Origin: Kocuria rosea
Lineage (GTDB): Bacteria; Actinomycetota; Actinomycetes; Actinomycetales; Micrococcaceae
Length of the DNA stretch: 64,000 nucleotides
Assembly (NCBI RefSeq): GCF_023715525.1
Contig: NZ_JAMBOG010000006.1
Span: 1-64,000 of the forward strand
Direction: 5' to 3'
Position numbers and translations under genes: made by a program. Shown here piece after piece: positions 8,791 through 16,519 of this stretch (its first letter is position 1; each line of letters starts with the position of its first letter). A model generated the notes under the pieces. It was not told where the DNA came from and made no database searches. It was given only the letters and a program-made list of their open reading frames with translations.

Positions 8791-9291
8791 GGCCCCTACG
8801 CTACCGGCCCCCGCGAGCACGGAGCCGGCACCGCACTCCCGGAGACCCTCGACGGGGCCTGCCCGGAGGTCGGGACCTGCTTCCGGTTCGGCGCCGGCCA
8901 GGAGCCGAGCACGTCGTCGAACTGCACAGGCTGGGCGAAGGGCATCCCGCGACCTGCCCCGGCCAGGATCTCGACGCGGCCGTCGGGGAGGTGACCGGCA
9001 TGCGCGGCACGCTCCTGTGGGGCCACTCGCTGCACGACCCGTCGATCGGGATGGTGGTGCTCGGGCCCGTCCTCGCGGTCGCGGGACCGGCGCCACGCTC
9101 CGAGCAGCACCAGGACGGATGGGCGGTCCAGGCGGAGGCACCGCTGCGGTCCCGGCAGCACGGCCGGGGCCTGCGCCTCATCGCAGGCCCGTGAGCGGGG
9201 CACGGCCGCCGGAACGCACACCCCCCTTCCGCAACGACGCGGACCTGTCCAGAATCGTGGGAAGAACAACCGCGTGACGTAGGACCTGACC
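8791..9291. other. Intergenic region with possible decayed coding
   Basis: About 500 bases separate divergent genes. The left end holds the -10 of the phosphatase gene. A plus-strand frame at 8991-9194 reads fairly protein-like (VTGMRGTLLWGHSLHDPS) but has no start signals or family match, and neighbouring frames pick up similar fragments, so it may be a remnant. No repeat or RNA gene was recognised. Confidence 0.3.
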
Positions 9292-10524
9292 GTGAGAGCC
9301 ATCATCTGCGGCGCCGGCATCGCCGGTCTCAGCTGCGCCCTGCAGCTCCACCGTCAGGGCTGGGCGGTCACGGTGGTGGAGAGCGCCGCCGGACCCCGCG
9401 CCGAGGGCTACATGCTCGACTTCTTCGGTCCCGGGTACGCGGCCGCGGAGGCGATGGGGATCCTGCCGCGACTGCGCGAGCTGAGCCACCCCATCTCCGA
9501 GCTGGTCTACGTCGACGACCACGGCCGGCGTCGAGCCGGCGCCGGCTACGCCCGCTTCGCCCGCGCGCTGGACGGCCGGCTGATGAGCCTCATGCGCCCC
9601 GACCTCGAGCTCGCCCTGCGCGAGCAGGTCGCCGGCAGCGTCGACCTGCGCTTCGGGTGCACGGTGGACCGGATCGACGACGGGCCCGGCTCGGTCCGCG
9701 GGGTCCTGGACGACGGGACCGTCCTCGAGGCGGACCTGCTGGTGGGCGCCGACGGCATCCACTCCCGAACCCGATCACTGGTCTTCGGCCCGGAGGAGCA
9801 GTACATCCGCCTCCTCGGGCTGCACACCGCGGCCTTCACGTTCACCGATCCGCACCTGCCCGCTCTGCTCGGGGACCGCCTGCACCTCACCGACACCGTC
9901 GATCGGATGATGGGCCTCTACGCACTGCGCGACGGCCGGACCGCCGTCTTCACGGTGCACCGCACCCCGGAGGCGGCCAGGCCCGACGATGCCCGTGCGG
10001 CGCTGCGGACCGCGTTCGCGGGCCTCGGCTGGCTGGTGCCCACAGCGCTCGACCGCTGCCCGCCCTCCGGCGGGATGTACTACGACGTCGTCGCCCAGGT
10101 GGAGGTCCCCCGGTGGAGCGCCGGCCATGTCGTGCTGGCAGGGGACGCCTGTCAGGCCGTGTCGCTCGTCGCCGGCCAGGGCGCCTCGCTCGCGGTGGCC
10201 GGCGCGTCCGTGCTCGCCGCCCAGCTCGCGTCGGCGCCCACGGTGCCGGACGGGCTGTCCGCCTACGAACGGCGCTGGAGGCCTGTCGTCGCCGAACGAC
10301 AACGAGCCGGACGATCCGGGATCGAGTGGTTCCTCCCGTCGAGCAGCGCGACGCTGCGGAAGCGGCACGCGGCCCTCCGCCTCCTCGCGCTGCCCGGGTT
10401 GAACCGTGCGCTGGCGGGTTCGCTGCTCGGGCGCACCCGCGTGCCGGCAGCCGGCCCGGGACCCGACCCGATGGACGCCGTGAACGGGGCCGAGGCCCTA
10501 CGATGGCGCCGTGGCACGAACTGA
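9292..10524 (+). CDS. FAD-dependent monooxygenase (PHBH/TetX-like)
   Basis: This 410-residue class A flavoprotein monooxygenase is expected to use NAD(P)H and O2 to hydroxylate an organic substrate in the cytoplasm. It has an N-terminal Rossmann motif GAGIAGLSCALQL (residues 5-17), the DG motif VGADGIHS (about 148-155) and the GD motif LAGDACQAVSLVAGQGAS (about 283-300). The GTG start follows TAGGAC, which could act as a -10 or a ribosome site. The next gene, an SRPBCC protein, overlaps its 3' end by 14 bp. Relatives inactivate tetracycline or rifampicin or degrade aromatics; the substrate here is unknown. Confidence 0.85.
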   Translation: MRAIICGAGIAGLSCALQLHRQGWAVTVVESAAGPRAEGYMLDFFGPGYAAAEAMGILPRLRELSHPISELVYVDDHGRRRAGAGYARFARALDGRLMSLMRPDLELALREQVAGSVDLRFGCTVDRIDDGPGSVRGVLDDGTVLEADLLVGADGIHSRTRSLVFGPEEQYIRLLGLHTAAFTFTDPHLPALLGDRLHLTDTVDRMMGLYALRDGRTAVFTVHRTPEAARPDDARAALRTAFAGLGWLVPTALDRCPPSGGMYYDVVAQVEVPRWSAGHVVLAGDACQAVSLVAGQGASLAVAGASVLAAQLASAPTVPDGLSAYERRWRPVVAERQRAGRSGIEWFLPSSSATLRKRHAALRLLALPGLNRALAGSLLGRTRVPAAGPGPDPMDAVNGAEALRWRRGTN

Positions 10525-10972
10525 CACCGCCTCCCGGGTGGTCGCCGCCTCCCCGGACCAGGTCTACGCCGCCCTGGTCGACCCGGACGCGCTCGCGGCA
10601 TGGTTGCCCCCGGAGGGGATGAGCGGTCGTTTCGAACGGTTCGACGCCCGGCCGGGAGGGTCCTACCGCATGGTCCTCACCTACGCCAGCGCCCCGGCCG
10701 TTCCCGGCAAGGCCACCGCCGACTCCGACGTCGTGGACGTGCGCTTCGTCGACATCGTCCCCGGCGTGCGCATCGTGCAGGCCGTGGACTTCGTCTCCGA
10801 CGACCCCGCCTACGCCGGCACCATGACCATGACGTGGGAGGTCACCGAGGTCGACGGCGGCACCCGCGTGGACATCCGTGCCGACGACGTTCCCGCGGGG
10901 ATCTCCGCGGACGCCCACGCGGCCGGTCTCGCCTCGTCCCTGGCGAACCTGGCCCGCCACCTGGAGCCGTGA
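10511..10972 (+). CDS. SRPBCC / AHSA1 family protein
   Basis: This 153-residue protein has the START/Bet v 1-like AHSA1 fold. It shows the usual N-terminal VVAASPDQVYAALVDPDALA, a central RPGGSYRM strand and a C-terminal long helix. Such proteins bind small hydrophobic molecules or act in toxin and xenobiotic handling. The GTG at 10511 lies 6 nt after TACGAT (10499-10504), a -10 inside the end of the monooxygenase gene, so it may have its own leaderless transcript as well as read-through. Confidence 0.8.
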   Translation: MARTDTASRVVAASPDQVYAALVDPDALAAWLPPEGMSGRFERFDARPGGSYRMVLTYASAPAVPGKATADSDVVDVRFVDIVPGVRIVQAVDFVSDDPAYAGTMTMTWEVTEVDGGTRVDIRADDVPAGISADAHAAGLASSLANLARHLEP

Positions 10973-11027
10973 ACCCGCCGCCGGAGCGGCCCCGTCGTCC
11001 CCGGCAGGGCCGCGGCCAGGGGCGCGG

Positions 11028-11903
11028 TCAGGAGCGGGGAACGGCGGCGGGGCGGTCGGCGGCCCAGGAGGCCAGCAGCCGCAGCCGCTCGGCCGAGGGC
11101 GAGCCGGGCTCGGCGGTGTAGATCATGAGCACGTGCCCGGGCTCGGCGGTGACGGCCAGCTCCTCGTAGGCCAGGACCAGCTCCCCCACCACCGGGTGGT
11201 GGAAGCGCTTGGTGCCGGCCCCGTGGGTCCGCACGTCGTGCGCCCCCCACAGGGTGCGGAAGACCTCGCTGCGGGTGGACAGCTCCCCCACCAGCTCCTG
11301 CAGCCGGTGATCGTGCGGGTCCCGGCCGGCCTCGGCGCGCATGATCGCCACGCACATCCCCGCGAAGGCCTCCCAGTCGGGGTAGAAGTCCCGGGAGGCC
11401 GGATCCAGGAACTGGAACCGGGCCAGGTTCGGGGTGCGCCCGCCCGCCCCGATCAGCGGGGCGTAGAAGGCCCGCCCCAGGGCGTTGACGGCCAGCAGGT
11501 CCTGGCGCGCATCGCGCACGAAGGCCACCGCCTCGGTGCTCGCCTCCAGCGCCCACTGCAGGGAGGGCCGGGCCGTCACCGGCCTGACGGCCCGCCGCCG
11601 GGGCCGTCCCGAGGTGGGCACACCGTCGGCGGCCCGGGCCAGGTCGAACAGGTGGGCCCGCTCGGTGTCGTCGAGGCCCAGGGCGGCGGCGATCGCCTCG
11701 AGCACCGAGGCGCTGGCCCCGGCGACCTGCCCGCGCTCGAGCTTGGCGTAGTACTCCACGCTCACCCCGGCCAGGGCCGCGACCTCGCTCCGGCGCAGCC
11801 CCGGCACCCGCCGGGTGCCCCCGGCCGGCAGTCCGGCGGCCTCGGGGGTGAGCTTGGCCCGGCGTGACATGAGGAACTCGCGGACCTCGGTGCGGTTGTC
11901 CAT
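11028..11903 (-). CDS. XRE-family regulator with MmyB-like ligand domain
   Basis: This 291-residue regulator has an N-terminal helix-turn-helix (about residues 30-90, including LRRSEVAALAGVSVEYYAKL) and a C-terminal PAS-like MmyB domain (about 105-270), which in relatives may bind a fatty acid or other small ligand. Family members usually control an adjacent oxidoreductase. The convergent monooxygenase/SRPBCC pair is a neighbour but not divergently placed. The ATG at 11903 lies 6 nt from the TATCCT -10 box, and two palindromes at 11933 and 11962 are likely its own operators. Confidence 0.85.
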   Translation of the reverse strand: MDNRTEVREFLMSRRAKLTPEAAGLPAGGTRRVPGLRRSEVAALAGVSVEYYAKLERGQVAGASASVLEAIAAALGLDDTERAHLFDLARAADGVPTSGRPRRRAVRPVTARPSLQWALEASTEAVAFVRDARQDLLAVNALGRAFYAPLIGAGGRTPNLARFQFLDPASRDFYPDWEAFAGMCVAIMRAEAGRDPHDHRLQELVGELSTRSEVFRTLWGAHDVRTHGAGTKRFHHPVVGELVLAYEELAVTAEPGHVLMIYTAEPGSPSAERLRLLASWAADRPAAVPRS

Positions 11904-11909
11904 CCCGCC

Positions 11910-11974
11910 AGGATAGATCTGCTCCGCCACGCCAGGGACACCCTGCCGGTACACCCCTCAGCAGGGACTCCCTG
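11910..11974 (-). promoter_or_regulatory. Leaderless promoter with tandem CAGGGA-n-TCCCTG-type operators
   Basis: TATCCT (11915-11910) is the -10. Two 13-bp inverted repeats, CAGGGACACCCTG (11933-11945) and CAGGGACTCCCTG (11962-11974), sit 29 bp apart. The first covers the expected -35. They are the obvious binding sites for the XRE regulator transcribed from here (autoregulation, inferred). Confidence 0.6.
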
Positions 11975-12225
11975 CCGGCCATGAGGGCTGACCGGGGAGC
12001 ATGCCCGCCCGGTGCACACCGGGGTGGCCGTCTGCGCCCTCACCTCGCGCCACCTCTCCTCCGCTGCCGCCCCTCCGACGACGGAGCATCGACCACCGCA
12101 CCAGGAGGAGCGCCCCCTGGCCGGGGTCGTCATGCACCTCCTCGGCGACGTCCGTGCCGGTGACCGGCAGGACCCGGCCACCGTCGAGCCGCCCGACGGT
12201 GACCGGGGCCCGCGGCGGCGGGGGC
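11975..12225. other. Intergenic remainder, nothing recognised
   Basis: This stretch lies between the regulator's operators and the stop of the histidine phosphatase gene. It is open in several frames without start signals or a family match. Confidence 0.3.
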
Positions 12226-12909
12226 TCAGGCGAGCGGTGCGCCGGCGGGCCCGGCCGGGGCGTGGGCGCCGATGCCGCTGGGGGGTGCGCCCATCCAGGT
12301 GCGGCACGTCCAGGGGCGTGCGCCCTGGGGGGTGGCCTGGAGGACCACCACGCCGGTGTTCTCCAGCGGGCGCCGTTCCAGGGTGGCGGCGTCGAGGTTG
12401 TCCGCCCGCCGGGCGCTCCAGCAGCGGATGGCCGTGCCGTGGCCGACCACCGCCACGGTGTCCTGCCCGGCCGCCCGGGCGGCGCGCACGGCCTCGTCGA
12501 CGACGGCGTCGTAGCGGGCGAAGAACTCCTCGCCGGTCTCCCCGCCGGGCATCGGCCGCTGCAGCTGCCCGTGGGCCCAGGAGAGCACGACGTCGTAGTA
12601 GGCGTCGAGGTGGGCGGGGTCCCCGGAGAGCTCCCAGTGCGGGGCCTGGATCTCGTGGAGGCCGTGGCGCTCGACCGGGCTCAGCCCGTGCGCCCGGGCC
12701 AGGGGCGCGGCGGTCTGGTGGGTGCGGAGCATGCTCGAGACCCACAGCGCCCCGAGGTCCTCCCCGGCCAGGACCTGCGCCAGTGCCTCCGGCAGCGCCG
12801 CCGCCTGCCGGGTTCCCAGGGCGGTCAGCGGGGGCCCGGGGATCCGGGTGTCGATCACCTCGTCGGCGTTGGGCTGGGTCTGGCCGTGGCGGATGAGCAG
12901 CAGTCGCAT
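12226..12909 (-). CDS. Histidine phosphatase superfamily protein (phosphoglycerate mutase-like)
   Basis: The protein is 227 residues from the ATG at 12909. The catalytic LLIRHGQTQPNADEV motif at residues 3-17 holds the phosphorylated histidine. WVSSMLRTHQTA near 58-69 holds the second arginine, and GHGTAIR near 155-161 the second histidine. It hydrolyses a phosphoester in the cytoplasm; the substrate is unknown. An in-frame ATG at 12918 overlaps the TAGGAT -10 box (12922-12917), so the leaderless start at 12909 is preferred. It is divergent from the DeoR gene, whose operators sit in the shared promoter region. Confidence 0.87.
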   Translation of the reverse strand: MRLLLIRHGQTQPNADEVIDTRIPGPPLTALGTRQAAALPEALAQVLAGEDLGALWVSSMLRTHQTAAPLARAHGLSPVERHGLHEIQAPHWELSGDPAHLDAYYDVVLSWAHGQLQRPMPGGETGEEFFARYDAVVDEAVRAARAAGQDTVAVVGHGTAIRCWSARRADNLDAATLERRPLENTGVVVLQATPQGARPWTCRTWMGAPPSGIGAHAPAGPAGAPLA

Positions 12910-12916
12910 GGTTCCC

Positions 12917-12979
12917 ATCCTACGGAAGTTGATCGATCAGTCGAGCAAATGTGATCGAACGATCACATGGGCATAGACT
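12917..12979. promoter_or_regulatory. Divergent leaderless promoters with DeoR palindromes
   Basis: The left-facing -10 is TAGGAT (12922-12917) and the right-facing -10 is TAGACT (12974-12979). Between them lie a 10-bp palindrome TGATCGATCA (12930-12939) and a perfect 20-bp palindrome ATGTGATCGAACGATCACAT (12949-12968, arms of 9 around AA). The latter covers the expected -35 of the deoR-type gene. Binding by that regulator is inferred. Confidence 0.6.
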
Positions 12980-12985
12980 GCGCGC

Positions 12986-13741
12986 ATGGGAACACTGGAA
13001 CGGCGGGAAGGCATCCTGCGCCTGCTCGAGACCGCCGAGAACGTCAGCGTGGCCGAGCTCGTGGACAGGCTGGGAGCCTCGGAAGCGACCGTGCGCCGGG
13101 ACCTGGTGCAGCTGGACAAGGAGGGCGTCCTGCGGCGCACGCACGGCGGCGCCCGCCGGCTGTCCCTGCGCGGTGTCACCACGCCGTTCGCCGCTCGCAC
13201 CTCGGTCAACCCCGAGGCCAAGCGGCGCATCGCCGCTGCCGCCGTCGCGATGCTGGCTCCCAGCGAGAGCGTCGTGCTCGACGGAGGCACCACCTGCCTG
13301 GAGGTGGCGCGCCACCTCCAGGACCCCAGCCTGCGCGTGGTGCCGCTGTCCCTGCGGGCCGCGACCGTCCTTGGTGACGCCGGCGTCCCGATCACCGTGT
13401 GCGGCGGGGACATCCGCCCCGACGAGCTCTCCGCCACCGGGGCCCAGGCGCTCAACAGCATCACGACCATGCGCTTCGACACCGCCGTGATCTCCTGCTG
13501 CGGGTTCTCGTTCCCCGAGGGCGTGACCTCCTACGACGCAGAGGACGCGGCGATCAAGACCGCCGCCATCCGGTACTCCGGCCGCGTGGTCCTGCTGTGC
13601 GACGAGACGAAGTGGGGCAGGACCACCTTCGGGTGGGTCGCCGACGCCGACGCCCTCACGACCGTCATCACCGACCACGTGCTCTCCCCCCACGAGCAGG
13701 CCCGCGCGGCCGAGCTCGGCCTCGAGGTCATCACGGTCTAG
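12986..13741 (+). CDS. DeoR family transcriptional regulator
   Basis: The 251 residues match the family length. The N-terminal winged helix (about 5-60) includes VSVAELVDRLGASEATVRRD, and the C-terminal sugar-phosphate sensor domain (about 75-235) carries the VLDGGTTCLEVARHL motif. DeoR repressors usually respond to a phosphorylated sugar and control nearby sugar catabolism. The catabolic island with the transketolase subunits starts just downstream, and the histidine phosphatase is divergent. The ATG lies 6 nt after TAGACT, so the mRNA is probably leaderless. Confidence 0.9.
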   Translation: MGTLERREGILRLLETAENVSVAELVDRLGASEATVRRDLVQLDKEGVLRRTHGGARRLSLRGVTTPFAARTSVNPEAKRRIAAAAVAMLAPSESVVLDGGTTCLEVARHLQDPSLRVVPLSLRAATVLGDAGVPITVCGGDIRPDELSATGAQALNSITTMRFDTAVISCCGFSFPEGVTSYDAEDAAIKTAAIRYSGRVVLLCDETKWGRTTFGWVADADALTTVITDHVLSPHEQARAAELGLEVITV

Positions 13742-13772
13742 GCAGCACGGCCACGCCGGCGCTCCCGACGGG

Positions 13773-13790
13773 CGGGGCCCTCGGGCCCCG
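13773..13790. terminator. Hairpin between convergent deoR-type and FadR-type genes
   Basis: An 8-bp perfect stem (CGGGGCCC / GGGCCCCG) with a 2-nt loop lies between the stops of two convergent regulator genes. It probably acts in both directions. Confidence 0.45.
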
Positions 13791-13798
13791 GCGGACGC

Positions 13799-14458
13799 TC
13801 AGGTGACGAGGTTGGCGGCGGCCTCGTCCATGTGGGAGAGCATGTAGTCCGCGGCCGCGGCCGCGTCGCCGGCGGCGATGACGTCGACGATGGTGGTGTG
13901 CCGGTCCACGCGCATGTTCCCGACGGCCCGTTCCATGCCGGCCCACATGAACGACATCCGGATCGATCCCTCCAGGGACTGCCACGAGTGCAGGAGCATG
14001 GCGTTGCCGGTGAGCTGGCACAGGGTGCGGTGGAAGTTCAGGTCGGCCTCGATCCGCTCCTCCATCGTGTGCTCGACGGCCTCCTCCATGGCCCGCACCG
14101 CCTCGCGCAGGGTGGCCACGGCCGCGTCGCGGTTCTCCGCCTGGCTCAGGGTCCGGACGGCCAGGGCCTCCAGGGCCGCGCGGACGGCGAAGATGTCCAG
14201 GATCTCCTTGGCGTCCAGGCTGCGCACGGACAGCCGGCCGCGGGCCCCGGCGGAGATGAGGCCTTCCTGCTGGAGCTGGCGCATGGCCTCGCGCAGGGTG
14301 CCGCGGCTGATCTGCAGCTGCTCGGACAGCTCCGTCTCCACCAGGTGGGTGCCGGGGGGCAGCTCTCCGGTGGTGATGGCACGACGCAGCGCCGTCAGGG
14401 CCTGCTGGCGCAGGTTCACCTTGGCCAGGCCCGCCAGGGCGGCTGTCTGAGTGGTCAT
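13799..14458 (-). CDS. GntR/FadR family transcriptional regulator
   Basis: This 219-residue protein has an N-terminal winged helix (about 10-75, with SEQLQISRGTLREAMRQL) and a C-terminal all-helical FCD ligand domain (about 85-215). FCD regulators typically sense organic acids or sugar acids, often through a metal. It lies next to the symporter and transketolase genes and is the best candidate for the repeated GTTGAC-type palindromes upstream of them. The ATG at 14458 has an AAGGACG ribosome site. An upstream in-frame ATG at 14518 is less likely because the extra residues are low-complexity. Confidence 0.87.
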   Translation of the reverse strand: MTTQTAALAGLAKVNLRQQALTALRRAITTGELPPGTHLVETELSEQLQISRGTLREAMRQLQQEGLISAGARGRLSVRSLDAKEILDIFAVRAALEALAVRTLSQAENRDAAVATLREAVRAMEEAVEHTMEERIEADLNFHRTLCQLTGNAMLLHSWQSLEGSIRMSFMWAGMERAVGNMRVDRHTTIVDVIAAGDAAAAADYMLSHMDEAAANLVT

Positions 14459-14620
14459 CGAGGTCGTCCTTCGAGAGCGGGGGCGAGAGAGGTCTGTGGC
14501 CCTGTGGTCTGCGGTCACGGCGGGCCGGTGCCGTTCTCATGACGCGGCGCTTCCAGCGCGGCCCCGGTGCAGACCCCTGCGGGTTGCCGCGGCCGATCCG
14601 GCCATGCCTCGATCATACGT

Positions 14621-14638
14621 GCCGGTTAACCGTTGACG
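14621..14638 (-). promoter_or_regulatory. Possible FadR-type autoregulatory site
   Basis: GCCGGTTAACCGTTGACG holds the perfect palindrome CGGTTAACCG (14623-14632) followed by GTTGAC. It resembles the half sites found upstream of the symporter, transketolase and SDR genes, but it is a weaker match and lies about 160 bases from the regulator's start. Confidence 0.35.
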
Positions 14639-14717
14639 GAGGACAATCCGCTCAGCCGGACCGGAGGTCCCCGGTGCACGGATCCTGCGAGGCGCCTCGT
14701 CCGCCCGCCGGCGGACA

Positions 14718-14757
14718 CGGGTGCGGCCCGGTCCCGCCTGGGACCGGGCCGCACCCG
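14718..14757 (-). terminator. Strong hairpin after MHS symporter gene
   Basis: An 18-bp perfect stem (14718-14735 with 14740-14757) and a GCCT loop lie about 50 bases past the symporter stop. It is a probable terminator. Confidence 0.7.
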
Positions 14758-14808
14758 CTGCTTCCCGGCCGTCGGCCCCGGGCTCCGGAGCCGGCGAGCG
14801 CGCGTCGC

Positions 14809-16146
14809 TCACGAACCGGCAGGCACGGGCTCCTGGACGGAGGCCTCCTCGGCGAGGCGTCGCTCCGCCGGCCCCCAGGTCTCACGGGTGAGCAGGGCGG
14901 CGAGCAGGCCGATCACCGCGTAGGCGGAGAACAGCAGGGCCGGGCCCGTCCAGCCGAGCTGGATGAAGAGCAGGGTGGTGATGAAGGGCGTGAACCCCGA
15001 GACCATCGCGGAGATCTGGTAGGCCAGCGACGCCCCCGAGGAGCGGGTGTTGGCCTGGAAGAGCTCGGGGAACCAGGCGCCCTGAGCCCCGGCCAGGGAG
15101 TTCTGGCACACCGCGTAGGCGATGACGATGGTGGCGATCACGGCCAGGAACGCGCCGGTGTTGGTCAGCAGGAACATCGGGATCCCGAAGGCGGCCGCGA
15201 AGGCGCAGGAGGCGATGTAGAGCGGGCGCCGGCCGATGCGGTCGGTCAGTCGCGCCCAGGCCATCGTGGCGAAGATGCCGATCGCGGAGGCCACGCACAG
15301 GGCGGTGAGGGTCTCGGTCTTGGTGGCCAGCTCGGCGGTGTGCAGGTAGGAGATCATGTAGGTCACCGACACGGCGTAGCCGGCCGTCTCGGCGACGCGC
15401 AGGCAGATGCCGCGCACGATGTTGCGCCAGTCGTCCCTGATCACTTGCACGATCGGGTTCTTCACGATGTCGCCGTGGTCCTTGACGTCGTCGAACACCG
15501 GGGACTCGGGCACCTTGGAGCGGATGATGAGCCCCACGACGACCAGCACGATGGAGGCCAGGAACGGGATGCGCCAGGCCAGGTCGCCCGCGAGGTTCGC
15601 GCTGGCGAGGAACACCAGGTTGGCCAGCAGCAGCCCGACGGGGAAGCCGGCCTGGACGATGCCGGTGTACTTGCCCTTGGACTTCCAGGGGGCGTGCTCG
15701 TAGCTCATCAGGATGGCCCCGCCCCACTCGGCCCCGAAGGCCAGGCCCTGCACGATGCGCACGACCACCAGCAGGATCGGGGCGATGATCCCGACCTGGG
15801 CGTAGGTGGGCAGCAGGCCGATGAGGAAGGTGGCCAGGCCCATGACGATCAGCGAGGTCACCAGCACCGGCTTGCGGCCCACCTTGTCGCCGAGGTGCCC
15901 GCCGATGATCCCGCCCAGCGGGCGGGCGGCGAACCCCACGCCCAGGGTGGCGAAGGAGGCCAGCGTGGCGGTCACGGGGTCGGCCCCGGGGAAGAACGCC
16001 GGGCCGAAGTAGAGGGCGGCGGCGGTGCCGAAGCCGATGAAGTCGTAGGTCTCGATGACCGCGCCCACACCGGAACCGACGGCCACGCGCTTGGCGTCCT
16101 TGGTGCCGTGCACGTGGCCGCGCATCTGGAGAGCATCAGTGCTCAT
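14809..16146 (-). CDS. MHS-family MFS symporter (organic acid or polyol-type solute)
   Basis: This 445-residue membrane protein has about twelve hydrophobic segments. The major facilitator motif GGHLGDKVGRKPVL near residues 80-95 and the long N-terminal pattern of metabolite:H+ symporters (KgtP, ShiA, ProP relatives) are present. It should import a carboxylate or similar solute with protons. The ATG at 16146 with a GGAAGGG ribosome site is preferred over one two codons upstream. It is divergent from the transketolase genes, with three GTTGAC-type operators in the shared region, so it is probably co-regulated by the FadR-type protein. Confidence 0.88.
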   Translation of the reverse strand: MSTDALQMRGHVHGTKDAKRVAVGSGVGAVIETYDFIGFGTAAALYFGPAFFPGADPVTATLASFATLGVGFAARPLGGIIGGHLGDKVGRKPVLVTSLIVMGLATFLIGLLPTYAQVGIIAPILLVVVRIVQGLAFGAEWGGAILMSYEHAPWKSKGKYTGIVQAGFPVGLLLANLVFLASANLAGDLAWRIPFLASIVLVVVGLIIRSKVPESPVFDDVKDHGDIVKNPIVQVIRDDWRNIVRGICLRVAETAGYAVSVTYMISYLHTAELATKTETLTALCVASAIGIFATMAWARLTDRIGRRPLYIASCAFAAAFGIPMFLLTNTGAFLAVIATIVIAYAVCQNSLAGAQGAWFPELFQANTRSSGASLAYQISAMVSGFTPFITTLLFIQLGWTGPALLFSAYAVIGLLAALLTRETWGPAERRLAEEASVQEPVPAGS

Positions 16147-16163
16147 GATCAACCCTTCCGGTG

Positions 16164-16180
16164 TTGACTGTTAACAACAA
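16164..16180. promoter_or_regulatory. FadR-type operator copy A
   Basis: TTGACTGTTAACAACAA lies just upstream of the symporter start and matches 14 of 17 positions of the palindrome TTGACTGTTAACAGTCAA inferred from the four best sites. Confidence 0.6.
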
Positions 16181-16206
16181 GTGCGTCCAGTGTGAGTCAC
16201 ACCACA

Positions 16207-16225
16207 GTCACTGTCAACAGTCAGC
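16207..16225. promoter_or_regulatory. FadR-type operator copy B
   Basis: GTCACTGTCAACAGTCAGC is an imperfect palindrome related to copy A and lies 27 bases from it. Paired sites this close could allow cooperative binding over the symporter promoter. Confidence 0.6.
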
Positions 16226-16309
16226 AGTGAACCGGTGCACGGCAGGGGGACGTGCACTCCCGGCTCCTCCGCGAACCGAGCCCCTCTTGCCAGCACCAAC
16301 GTGACCTGC

Positions 16310-16328
16310 TTCACTGTTAACTGTCAAC
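16310..16328. promoter_or_regulatory. FadR-type operator copy C
   Basis: TTCACTGTTAACTGTCAAC matches the shared palindrome at 17 of 19 positions and lies about 190 bases before the transketolase start. The rest of 16329-16519 shows nothing recognisable apart from the GAGGTGA ribosome site. Confidence 0.6.
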
Positions 16329-16519
16329 GTTGGAGGTTTCGGCGGACCGGAGGCCTTCAGCCGCGGGCTCGGCCCGTGAAACGCCCCGATCGGCGCGAGC
16401 CGGCTCGGGGCGGGAGAGCCCTGGTGCGCACCGGCCGGCACAGCAGGTGCGCGGTCCTCGCACGGCCTCCCCGCCGCCCACCGTCCGCGCCACGACCCAC
16501 ATCACTCGAGGTGAAACCC

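Noticed and set aside
12917-12918. ATG at 12918 as the histidine phosphatase start
   Set aside because: It lies inside the TAGGAT -10 box. The ATG at 12909 fits the leaderless geometry and begins the conserved motif two residues later.
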